Assembly: GCA_024278415.1 (NCBI GenBank)
Contig: JAJRTI010000353.1
Coordinates: 1-7,563 of the forward strand
Length of the DNA stretch: 7,563 nucleotides
Reading direction: 5' to 3'
Source of the DNA: Planctomycetota bacterium
GTDB lineage: Bacteria > Planctomycetota > Brocadiia > JAJRTI01
Notes under the pieces: generated by a model
Databases searched by the model: none
Told to the model about the DNA's origin: nothing
Seen by the model: only the letters and a program-made list of their open reading frames with translations
Shown: positions 1 through 6,144 of the stretch, piece after piece
Layout of the letters: the number at the start of each line of letters is the position of its first letter
Numbering within the stretch: position 1 is the stretch's first letter
Made by a program: the position numbers and the translations under genes

Positions 1-2493
1 CGGAAGCTGGACCTGAAAGCGATGATCGCCAGACTTGCGCAGACCGAGGGCCAGCGCGAGGACGTGGAGGCGATCTTCGGCAAGCCGCTCGCGTATCGTT
101 GGGGCAAGAAGGAGTTTGCAGTCGACGAACTGCCGAGCATGTACTTGATCTGCTACGGGGGGCCGCGCCTGATGTTCTGGATGAACCAGGGCAAGCTGTT
201 CGAGATCCGAATCCACACTCCGCAGTTCGTGCTCGACGGCAAGCTCAAGGTGGGTTCTACCTTCGATGAAGTGGCAGCCGCGTACGGCGCGGGCCTGAGG
301 CAAGTGAAGGGCACGAGGATCGAGTTTGCACCGAACGTACTCTACCGTGACGCCATCATGCTGGGGAAAGGGGATACGCCTGTACCCGGGTACGGTTACT
401 TCTTCTGGCCCGCCAAGCGCGTGCGGTTCTTCTTTAGCCAAGGCCGGGTCGCCGCCGTCTACCTCATGACTGGGAAGAACGTGGCGGACTCGCTGAAGCG
501 GTATGAGGGCCGCACGAGGCCGTGGCCATTGAACGGCATGTTCAAGCGGCTCGACGCCGCCGGCCGCACGCGACAAGCCGTGCTGGAGATCTTCGGCAAG
601 CCGGATCGAGAAGGCCGCGCGGCGGACGGTCTTCCAGAGGGCGGTGTCGCTGCTGACGCGGACTATGTCGGCTACCTGGCGCCGCACGTGGTATTCATCA
701 TTAAGGGCGACAGCGCCTTGGAGGCGTATGTCTTCAACCCTGGATATGAGACGGAAGGCGGCATTCGGGTCGGATCACCAGCGGACAAGGTGGTCGCCGC
801 GTTCGGCAAGCACGAGCGGGAGGTTGCGGGCAAGTATCCAGACGCAACGCCGGGCGTGCTGTTCCGATCTATCCCCGGCCGGCAGGGTTTGTCTGCGCGC
901 TACCTGCCAAGTGTGCGTGCATGGGCGTATTTCAGAGGCGGACGAGTCGAAGCTCTCAGGTTGCTCTTGGCCGCTGGGGCTGCTCAGCCCGCCGGGACCG
1001 CGCCCCCGGAACCGGTGGGCCGGCTGAACGAGGTTATCCGGAAGCTCAACCAAGCCGGCCGCACCCCGGCCGCGGCGCGCAAGCTCATGGGCGAGCCGGA
1101 CAGCTACAGCCTGTCCAATCGGACGTTCGCGGCGGACCGGCTGCCGCGGTCGTACTTCATGACGTACCGCGACCCGTACGTGCTGTTCTACGTGAGCGAT
1201 GGCAAGGTCGGCGAGATCCGGATCTTGTCGCCGGAGTTCGTGTTGAAGGGCGGCGTGCGCGTGGGCATGCACCTGGACGATGTCGTGGCACTGAAGAACT
1301 TGCATGTTCAGGAGGTGCGCGGGCAGAAGCCGTCGCCCAAGCCGAACGTGCTCTATCGTGAGCCCTACGGCGCAGTCGGTTCCGCGCGGCTGTATCTCCA
1401 AGCAGACCGGGTGTGGCTGCACTTCCAAGACGACACGCTCAGGCAGATTACGCTCCTCGGTCCACCCCAGCCGGGCACAGGGGGTGCAGAGGAGCAGCGG
1501 GCGGCCATGGACAAGGCGCTCGCGGAGATACGCAAGGCCAACCCGGCCGCGGCCGGCGAGCCTATGCTCAACACGCTTGTGCGCGAGTTGAACCGGCGCG
1601 GAGGCAGGCGTGAGGACGTGGTCGCGCTGTTCGGCCCCCCCGATCGGTACAATCCGGGGGCGGCGGCCACCAACGCGACGTATGCCAGCTATTGGATGTG
1701 GTACTACACTCACGACCCCAAGCTGCTCGTGTTCATGAAAGGTGGCCGTTGGTATCAGCTTCGAATTTGGAGTCCGGAGTTTGAACTTGAGGGGGGCATC
1801 CGCGTCGGATCATCCAGCGACGACCTCATCAAGGCGGTGGGGGCGGGCCTGAAACAAGTGCGGGAGAAGAAGATGGGCAAGGAGCCGAACGTGCTCTACC
1901 GAGACTATTTGTACAAGGGGAGGGGCTATTCGGGCGACGCCTATCTCCTCTGGCGTGAACGCGCCGCGGAGGTGTTCGTGAAGGAGGGTAAGGTGTACGG
2001 CATCTTCCTCATCGGTCCCAGCGCCATGAAGGAGCGGCTTGGGCGTGGCCGCGCCGACACGCGAGGCAAAGCCAAAGCCGCGCTGCTCAAGCCTGCCGTC
2101 CAGCTTGCCGCGGCGCAGGATATCCAAATGGCCGCGCTCGGCAAGGTGCATGCGACGCAGGTTGCGGACTGGCAGTTTGCACTGGCCTCGGAGGAGGCGC
2201 GCCTCGGCAGGCAGCGCGTGGACGTGGCGAAGGCGACGTACGACAGAGCGAAGCTCATGGCCCGGGCCGGCACGGTTGCGCCTCTTGATGCGTTGGAGGC
2301 CGAGAGGGGGCTCGCGACGGCCAAGTTGGAGCGTCTACAGGCTGAGGGCGTAGCGGATCGGCGGTGCGCGGAGGTTCTGCGCTTGGTCATGACCAAACGG
2401 GCCGCGGCCGACGTGGCTTGGGCCGACCTGCGCGCGGCCACTGGGGAGTCGTTCGCCCTATATGCAGCGTTTGCTGCCCCGCTCAGGCGGTGA
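1..2493 (+). CDS. Four-repeat protein with C-terminal TolC/OEP-like helical hairpin (5' partial)
   Basis: The frame is open from base 1 (codons for RKLDLKA precede the first in-window ATG at 22), so this is probably the 3' part of a longer gene. Residues here count from that ATG (823 aa). Four homologous repeats are visible at about 1-170, 171-334, 335-515 and 516-668. Each has an N-terminal helix, a G[KE]P or GPP turn, aromatic beta strands, a [LI][KR]VG(S/M) step and, in repeats 1, 3 and 4, the motif PNVLYR[DE]. In repeat 2 this motif has drifted to PGVLFRS. The VGS-x-DEV-x-x-YG step recalls BamE/SmpA-like folds, but I claim no homology. Residues about 690-810 are Ala-rich and helical, with AGTVAPLDALEAERGLATAK at 749-768 and LRAATGE at 803-809, as in outer-membrane efflux (TolC/OEP) hairpins. 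No beta-barrel strands follow, so it is not a complete efflux protein. From memory, similar repeats occur in planctomycetal proteins fused to M56/BlaR1 or sigma-factor modules; what lies upstream here is unknown. The function is unknown. Confidence 0.82.
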   Translation, partial: RKLDLKAMIARLAQTEGQREDVEAIFGKPLAYRWGKKEFAVDELPSMYLICYGGPRLMFWMNQGKLFEIRIHTPQFVLDGKLKVGSTFDEVAAAYGAGLRQVKGTRIEFAPNVLYRDAIMLGKGDTPVPGYGYFFWPAKRVRFFFSQGRVAAVYLMTGKNVADSLKRYEGRTRPWPLNGMFKRLDAAGRTRQAVLEIFGKPDREGRAADGLPEGGVAADADYVGYLAPHVVFIIKGDSALEAYVFNPGYETEGGIRVGSPADKVVAAFGKHEREVAGKYPDATPGVLFRSIPGRQGLSARYLPSVRAWAYFRGGRVEALRLLLAAGAAQPAGTAPPEPVGRLNEVIRKLNQAGRTPAAARKLMGEPDSYSLSNRTFAADRLPRSYFMTYRDPYVLFYVSDGKVGEIRILSPEFVLKGGVRVGMHLDDVVALKNLHVQEVRGQKPSPKPNVLYREPYGAVGSARLYLQADRVWLHFQDDTLRQITLLGPPQPGTGGAEEQRAAMDKALAEIRKANPAAAGEPMLNTLVRELNRRGGRREDVVALFGPPDRYNPGAAATNATYASYWMWYYTHDPKLLVFMKGGRWYQLRIWSPEFELEGGIRVGSSSDDLIKAVGAGLKQVREKKMGKEPNVLYRDYLYKGRGYSGDAYLLWRERAAEVFVKEGKVYGIFLIGPSAMKERLGRGRADTRGKAKAALLKPAVQLAAAQDIQMAALGKVHATQVADWQFALASEEARLGRQRVDVAKATYDRAKLMARAGTVAPLDALEAERGLATAKLERLQAEGVADRRCAEVLRLVMTKRAAADVAWADLRAATGESFALYAAFAAPLRR

Positions 2494-2658
2494 GCACGCC
2501 TTGCGCGAACGCTGAGTATGCCGGCGCGGTGCAGTGGGAGCTACAATCCGCACGTAGCCCATCGGTGTGGGGGCGGTGTGTGGGCCCCGTCGCAATGGGC
2601 CGAAACTCGATCCGCCCAGCGGCTGGGTGCCTGCTGCGGGGGGGGCGCCAGGCGACAA

Positions 2659-2687
2659 TTGACAGGGCGAGGACGCACCGCTATCCT
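2659..2687 (+). promoter_or_regulatory. Sigma70-type promoter for the peptide/radical SAM cassette
   Basis: A perfect TTGACA lies at 2659-2664. Exactly 17 bases later TATCCT lies at 2682-2687, matching 4 of 6 of TATAAT including the key T, A and final T. Transcription would start near 2694, giving a leader of about 55 bases before the GTG at 2750. It is the only strong promoter-like match I noticed in this GC-rich gap, and it is placed to drive the small peptide and the radical SAM gene behind it. Assignment is by consensus only. Confidence 0.6.
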
Positions 2688-2739
2688 TCTTCACAATGCC
2701 ACCAGCCACGGCACCTGTTTCTTTCGCTTTCGAGCGAGG

Positions 2740-2745
2740 AGGAGG
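2740..2745 (+). promoter_or_regulatory. Strong Shine-Dalgarno site deciding the GTG start
   Basis: AGGAGG at 2740-2745 sits within a purine run (2736-2746) and ends 4 bases before GTG 2750. It selects this GTG over the in-frame ATG at 2696, which has no Shine-Dalgarno sequence and lies almost on the predicted transcription start. A second in-frame ATG at 2765 also has a weaker GAAGGA (2755-2760) 4 bases upstream, so initiation there is possible. Confidence 0.65.
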
Positions 2746-2749
2746 ATTT

Positions 2750-2959
2750 GTGAAGAAGGATCGAATGAAAAGTTTGCTCGCTGGATTAACGATCGCCGGG
2801 CTCGCGACGGGGATCAGTATCATGGCCGGCGGCTGCAAGAGCAGTTGTGGCCAAGGCATGTCCGGCTCGGATAGCACGGACGCGAAGGGAGCTTGTGGAA
2901 AGGGATCGACTGACGGCACGGACAAGGGAGGGTGTGGCAAGGGCTCGACGACAAAGTAG
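2750..2959 (+). CDS. Small Cys/Gly-rich leader peptide, candidate SbtA-like RiPP precursor
   Basis: This 69-residue protein reads from GTG 2750 (64 residues if ATG 2765 is used). Residues 6-28 form a basic then hydrophobic leader (MKSLLAGLTIAGLATG...) ending in MAGGC, with Cys29. The rest is hydrophilic and made almost only of Gly, Ser, Thr, Asp, Lys and Cys. A CG[KQ]G unit occurs three times, at Cys33, Cys49 and Cys62, the last two as CGKGST. The leader and the CG-rich core resemble, from memory, precursors of the SbtA type that occur beside SbtM radical SAM enzymes, and such an enzyme is the next gene. Here all four positions are Cys and there is no in-frame TGA, so it is not a selenoprotein. 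Alternatives are a small lipoprotein (AGGC is a weak lipobox, lacking the usual Leu at -3) or a metal-binding secreted peptide. Expression is probably from the promoter at 2659-2687. The gene is well supported by its Shine-Dalgarno site and composition; its role as a precursor is inferred from context. Confidence 0.78.
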   Translation: MKKDRMKSLLAGLTIAGLATGISIMAGGCKSSCGQGMSGSDSTDAKGACGKGSTDGTDKGGCGKGSTTK

Positions 2960-2996
2960 CGCCCTCGCAACGGCCGCCTTGGCCCCGGAGGCTCAA

Positions 2997-3037
2997 GGCC
3001 TTCGCGTTCAAGCCGAATCGGCGGGAGCGCGAAGGCC
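2997..3037 (+). promoter_or_regulatory. Long stem-loop between peptide gene and radical SAM gene
   Basis: GGCCTTCGCG (2997-3006) is the exact reverse complement of CGCGAAGGCC (3028-3037). The stem extends inward to 3009/3025 with one G-T pair, making 13 bp. An inner GCCG/CGGC stem (3012-3015 with 3019-3022) caps it with an AAT loop. It starts 37 bases after the peptide stop. No T run follows, so it is not a classic intrinsic terminator. Partial read-through control or protection of the upstream mRNA 3' end, as in other RiPP operons where precursor outnumbers enzyme, is a reasonable inference. Confidence 0.6.
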
Positions 3038-3116
3038 AGGTCCTGTCCTTGAATCATGAAGCGGGGCTCCGGGCGCGCTTACGCTTGCAGCGCGATTCGT
3101 TGTGGGGCGACGCGTG

Positions 3117-3133
3117 TGGAGCTGGAGGCTCCA
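3117..3133 (+). promoter_or_regulatory. Hairpin holding the Shine-Dalgarno site of the radical SAM gene
   Basis: TGGAGC (3117-3122) pairs exactly with GCTCCA (3128-3133) around the 5-base loop TGGAG. GGAGG (3124-3128), 8 bases before ATG 3137, lies mostly in that loop. The site supports ATG 3137 as the start; ATG 3056, the alternative in frame, has no such site. A second small inverted repeat, CGCGCT/AGCGCG (3074-3079 and 3089-3094), lies just upstream. Any effect on translation is inferred. Confidence 0.4.
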
Positions 3134-3136
3134 AAC

Positions 3137-4753
3137 ATGTCACACTCTGATTCCGACGGCCTGAACTCCATCTACCGTGTCTGCCATTCTGTGCTAGGTG
3201 AGGCGGCGTGGTCGCGGGTTCTTTCAGCGGTGGCCGACACGCAGAACGTGGCGGAGTTCCCGGAGGCGCTTGCGTCGCTCCAGGCCTCTTTGGCCGTTCC
3301 TGACTTCTTGCCGGATTTGGCGCGGGTGGAGTGGGCGCGGCGCAGCGCGGAGACGTCGCCAATCGCGGCGACCGAGGCGGAGCGATTCGAACTGAACCCC
3401 TCGCTCCGTGTGCTGCGGCTCGACTGGCCCGTCGTGGACATGGCGAACGCGGAGGGCGAATTCGCGCGAGCGCCCATGCGGCCCGGCGAGCAGTGGGCGC
3501 TCGCTTGGCGCAGTCCTGTCAGTGGAGAGACGCGGCTCGAACCCGCGAGCGACACGGACTTGTTCGCGCTAAAGGTCGTAGCCGAAGACATGAGCCTCGA
3601 AGAGGCCGCCGCGGAAGGAAGCATGACGCTCGACGCGGTCCACGCGGCCATGCGCCGCTCCGTGAATCGAGGCATTCTGCTGGGGCCGCGCTCACGCCTT
3701 CGCCGGGATCCCGACGTGTTCCCCTTGGGGGATACGCCGGATGAATTCACCTCTGTGCGCGCGTTCACCTTGCAGTGGCACATCACGCACGCGTGCGACC
3801 TGCACTGCAAGCATTGCTACGACCGCAGCAAGCGCTCGCCGTTGACCCTGGAACAGGGGCTCAACGTGCTGGCGGAGCTGGGACAGTTCTGCCGCTCTCG
3901 CAACGTCACCGGGCACGTGTGCTTTACCGGCGGCAACCCGTTTCTGTCGCCGCACTTCCTCGCGCTCTGCCAGGACGCGGCCGCCCGCGGCTTCTCCACG
4001 TCCATCTTGGGCAACCCTACTCCGCGTGAGCAGGTCGAGCAAGTGGTGGCGATCCAGATGCCGGACTACTTACAGGTCAGCCTCGAGGGGCTGCCAGCGC
4101 ACAATGACGCCATGCGCGGGGATGGGCACTTCGCGCGGGTGATCGAGTTCCTTGGGGTGCTTCGGGATGTGGAAGTGCCGTCCGCGGTCATGCTGACGCT
4201 GACGCGGGACAATCTGGATGAGGTGCTCCCGCTGGCGGAGCGGCTGCGGGGCCACACGGACCACTTCACGTTCAACAGACTCTCCCAGGTGGGAGAAGGG
4301 GCGGACCTCGCACTGCCGCCCCCGACGGACTATGAGGCCTTCCTCGAGGCGTACGTGGACGCGGCGCAGCGCAACCCGATCATGGGCTACAAGGACAACT
4401 TGATCAACATCGTGCGCCGGCGCCGGGATCTGCACTTGTTCGATGGATGCACCGGCTACGGCTGCGGTGCGGCGTTCAGCTTCCTCGCAGTGCTGCCCGA
4501 TGGCGAAGCGCATGCGTGCCGGAAGTTCCCCTCGCCCTTGGGCAACGTGCTGCGCGAGAGCCTGGCCGAGCTTTACGATTCCCTTCAGGCGCAACGCTAT
4601 CGCGCCGGCGCGGCGGAATGCGCGGCTTGTCCCATTCGGCCGCGCTGCGGCGGTTGCCTGGCGATCGCGCACGCGCATGGGGTGGACATCACGCGCCAGA
4701 AAGACCCCTTCTGCTTCATGGCCGGCAGCGGCGCTTCGCCCAAGCCCGGCTGA
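3137..4753 (+). CDS. Radical SAM/SPASM peptide maturase, SbtM-like
   Basis: The protein has 538 residues from ATG 3137; starting at ATG 3056 would add 27 Arg/Ala-rich residues with no Shine-Dalgarno support. Residues about 1-135 are a mostly helical N-terminal region with FPEAL (41-45) and PDFLPDLARVEWAR (55-68). Residues about 139-184 look like a winged helix (SLEEAAAEG..., then NRGILL). The radical SAM core begins near 208. CDLHCKHC gives Cys220, Cys224 and Cys227, which bind the SAM [4Fe-4S] cluster, and CFTGGNP (262-268) is the GGE-type SAM-binding motif. The C-terminal SPASM domain has Cys438, Cys443-X12-Gly456-X4-Cys461, then Cys495-X2-Cys498-X5-Cys504-X2-Cys507 and Cys526, enough for two auxiliary Fe-S clusters. 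SPASM enzymes typically modify peptides by radical chemistry after 5'-deoxyadenosyl formation. The small Cys-rich peptide gene just upstream is the natural substrate candidate. Architecture and motifs match what I recall of SbtM, but I could not run the HMM. It is cytosolic: no signal peptide or membrane segment. Radical SAM/SPASM is near certain; the SbtM assignment and the exact reaction are less so. Confidence 0.92.
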   Translation: MSHSDSDGLNSIYRVCHSVLGEAAWSRVLSAVADTQNVAEFPEALASLQASLAVPDFLPDLARVEWARRSAETSPIAATEAERFELNPSLRVLRLDWPVVDMANAEGEFARAPMRPGEQWALAWRSPVSGETRLEPASDTDLFALKVVAEDMSLEEAAAEGSMTLDAVHAAMRRSVNRGILLGPRSRLRRDPDVFPLGDTPDEFTSVRAFTLQWHITHACDLHCKHCYDRSKRSPLTLEQGLNVLAELGQFCRSRNVTGHVCFTGGNPFLSPHFLALCQDAAARGFSTSILGNPTPREQVEQVVAIQMPDYLQVSLEGLPAHNDAMRGDGHFARVIEFLGVLRDVEVPSAVMLTLTRDNLDEVLPLAERLRGHTDHFTFNRLSQVGEGADLALPPPTDYEAFLEAYVDAAQRNPIMGYKDNLINIVRRRRDLHLFDGCTGYGCGAAFSFLAVLPDGEAHACRKFPSPLGNVLRESLAELYDSLQAQRYRAGAAECAACPIRPRCGGCLAIAHAHGVDITRQKDPFCFMAGSGASPKPG

Positions 4754-4795
4754 AGCAAAACGCGCCGTTCATGGGCGGGCTGGCCGCGGCTTGGG
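4739..4795. terminator. Weak inverted repeat at the convergent gene junction
   Basis: CCCAAGCC (4739-4746) is the reverse complement of GGCTTGGG (4788-4795), spanning the 15-base gap between the two convergent genes. AGCCCG (4743-4748) can alternatively pair with CGGGCT (4776-4781). Loops are long and there are no T runs, so a bidirectional terminator here is only a weak suggestion. Confidence 0.2.
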
Positions 4796-6031
4796 GCTCG
4801 CGACCAGGCGCAGCGCTATGCCGTCGAGCCCGACCCAGCCGGTGATGCGCAGGCGCGGCAGCACACCGGTTACCCCCTCGGTCTCATCGAGCAGCAGCGT
4901 GTGCTGCGTCCATTCGCCGCTCGCCTCGATGGTGCGCTGCTTCGCGCGCGGCGGGAAGAGCGAGAGGTACTTGCGCCTGGCGTAGAGCAGGAGCTGCGGC
5001 TTCACCGTGCCCTTGCCGCGCACCCACAGCGTGAGCGCGTACGACGCGCCGGGCTTGATGCGCACACGATGAGTCGCGTTCAGGCAGGCCGGGGCCTTGG
5101 GGTTGGGATTGTCGATCAGCAGGTACGATTCGCCCTCGTGCGCGCCCTTGCCGCGCACGCGCCTCTCCTTGCCCTCCTGCCGGCCGGGCACGTTCCACAG
5201 GCGCCAGCCGTCTGCGTGGACGCGGTCGTCCGACAACTCGAAGCCGCCGTTGAACAGCAACACCGACGGATCGCGCCGCGGGGGATCGAGGGGAAGCTTG
5301 CGGTCCGTCGCGCCGATCATGCGGTTGAGCACGAGCCAGAGCCACGCGGGATAGGTCTTGCCGAAGCTCGTGCCCGCGCCTTGCACGTTGGCGCCGTACG
5401 TGATGCTGTCGCCCATGCACACGACCACGTCGCCGGGTTTGATCTTGCCGCGGAAGATGGGCTCGAACAGCTCGGCCATGAGTTGGTAGCCCCGCTCTGT
5501 GAGATGCACGCCGTCCCTGCTCTTGGAGTTCGTCAGGTTGCGGATGAGGCAGCCGCGGAACTCCCGCGCACCGCCGTGGTCCATTACGAGCTTGTGCAGG
5601 TCGGCCACGGGCAGGCCGTTCTTCTTGGCCAACTCGCGCATCGCGGCGTCGAAGGTGGAGAGGTACTCGTTGATCGTGTCCTTGTGCGGGTGCGTGGGAT
5701 GGCGCTGGCTCCACAGCTCCGCAATGATTGGGTTGGGCGTGACGAGCACCACGGTCTTGACGCCGGCTGCGCGGCAGCGGTCAATCATGGCCTGCATGTT
5801 GCGCTTGAACGCGTCGAGCGGCACGAGCTTGCGCGAGTTGCAGGCGTCGTTGATGCCGAAGTAGAGGATCACGTGGTCGGGGTTGGACTCGATCACGTCG
5901 CGCTCGAACCGCGCGAGGCCGTCCTTGGACGTGTTGCCGCCGATGCCGCGGTTGGCGACGAGGATGGGCTCGACGGAGCCGGCCGCGGGCGCGGCGGCGA
6001 GGGCAAGGCAAGTGACGGCGATGAGTTTCAT
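4769..6031 (-). CDS. Secreted SGNH/GDSL hydrolase with permuted motif order and C-terminal jelly-roll-like domain
   Basis: The protein has 420 residues. A signal peptide is visible at 1-18 (MKLIAVTCLALAAAPAAG), so it acts outside the cytoplasm. SGNH family signatures are each present once: block II NRGIGGNTS (27-35, Gly31), block III GIND (59-62, Asn61), block V DGVH (173-176, Asp173 and His176) and block I GDSIT (207-211, nucleophile Ser209). In ordinary family members block I comes first. Here the signal peptide runs straight into block II, and block I follows block V through a short linker (FRGKIKPGDVVVCM). Residues about 256-415 (starting LLFNGGFE) look like a beta-sandwich of the CBM4/9 type often attached to secreted glycoside enzymes. 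The likely activity is de-acylation of a polysaccharide or sialic-acid-type sugar, but the substrate cannot be read from sequence. It lies 113 bases downstream of, and in the same direction as, the sialidase-like gene, so the two may be co-transcribed. I see no strong Shine-Dalgarno before the ATG. Confidence 0.92.
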   Translation of the reverse strand: MKLIAVTCLALAAAPAAGSVEPILVANRGIGGNTSKDGLARFERDVIESNPDHVILYFGINDACNSRKLVPLDAFKRNMQAMIDRCRAAGVKTVVLVTPNPIIAELWSQRHPTHPHKDTINEYLSTFDAAMRELAKKNGLPVADLHKLVMDHGGAREFRGCLIRNLTNSKSRDGVHLTERGYQLMAELFEPIFRGKIKPGDVVVCMGDSITYGANVQGAGTSFGKTYPAWLWLVLNRMIGATDRKLPLDPPRRDPSVLLFNGGFELSDDRVHADGWRLWNVPGRQEGKERRVRGKGAHEGESYLLIDNPNPKAPACLNATHRVRIKPGASYALTLWVRGKGTVKPQLLLYARRKYLSLFPPRAKQRTIEASGEWTQHTLLLDETEGVTGVLPRLRITGWVGLDGIALRLVASPKPRPARP

Positions 6032-6144
6032 GAGGGCGTCGTTTACCGTGTCTGGGGGGATGGCAGCATGCTCGTAAGAGCGTCTGCGTCCCTAGCCGCC
6101 TTGCGGAAGGCACTGACGTGCCTGCTACGAACGAGGGAAGGCGC
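6032..6144. other. Spacer with small hairpins between sialidase-like and SGNH genes
   Basis: These 113 bases contain no gene and no room for a missing SGNH block I. AGGCAC-TGAC-GTGCCT (6108-6123) is a perfect 6-bp stem with a 4-base loop. It overlaps GCCTT-GCGG-AAGGC (6098-6111), so the two stems exclude each other. GCTC-GTAA-GAGC (6070-6081) is a third small hairpin. No T run follows on the minus strand, and no clear promoter for the downstream gene was found. Confidence 0.45.

Larger units (their letters stand above)
2494..2749. other. Intergenic region between repeat protein and small peptide gene
   Basis: I see no convincing gene in these 256 bases. They hold a short GC-rich inverted repeat at 2613-2629 (7 bp with one G-T pair and a 3-base loop), a run of eight G at 2638-2645, and then the rightward promoter at 2659-2687. 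The inverted repeat has no following T run, so a terminator role for the upstream gene is only a possibility. Confidence 0.6.

Noticed and set aside
775..1713. Minus-strand open frame of 312 codons opposite the repeat protein
   Set aside because: Arg/His/Leu-rich shadow composition, no motifs, and the opposite strand carries clear protein-level repeats across the whole span.
2080..2493. Separate TolC-family gene starting within the first reading frame
   Set aside because: The helical segment continues in frame from repeat 4 with no internal Shine-Dalgarno/start pair that stands out, and no barrel strands follow.
2638..2645. Run of eight G upstream of the promoter as a phase-variation tract
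   Set aside because: Short, outside the -35/-10 spacer and outside any reading frame, in a generally G-rich stretch; nothing supports switching.
2696..2749. ATG 2696 as the start of the small peptide
   Set aside because: No Shine-Dalgarno sequence, only about 2 bases from the predicted transcription start, and it would put a non-signal stretch before the hydrophobic leader. GTG 2750 has AGGAGG.
2750..2959. Selenocysteine codons in the small peptide, as expected for some SbtA-like precursors
   Set aside because: There is no in-frame TGA; the gene ends in TAG and no Sec-type extension follows.
3056..3136. ATG 3056 as the start of the radical SAM protein
   Set aside because: No Shine-Dalgarno upstream and the extra 27 residues are low-complexity and unlike the rest. 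ATG 3137 has GGAGG 8 bases before it.
4875..6031. Tandem pair of broken SGNH domains instead of one permuted domain
   Set aside because: Each signature block appears only once, so there is no second copy to pair with. A single rotated domain is the simpler reading, though an ancient duplication followed by loss could have produced it.
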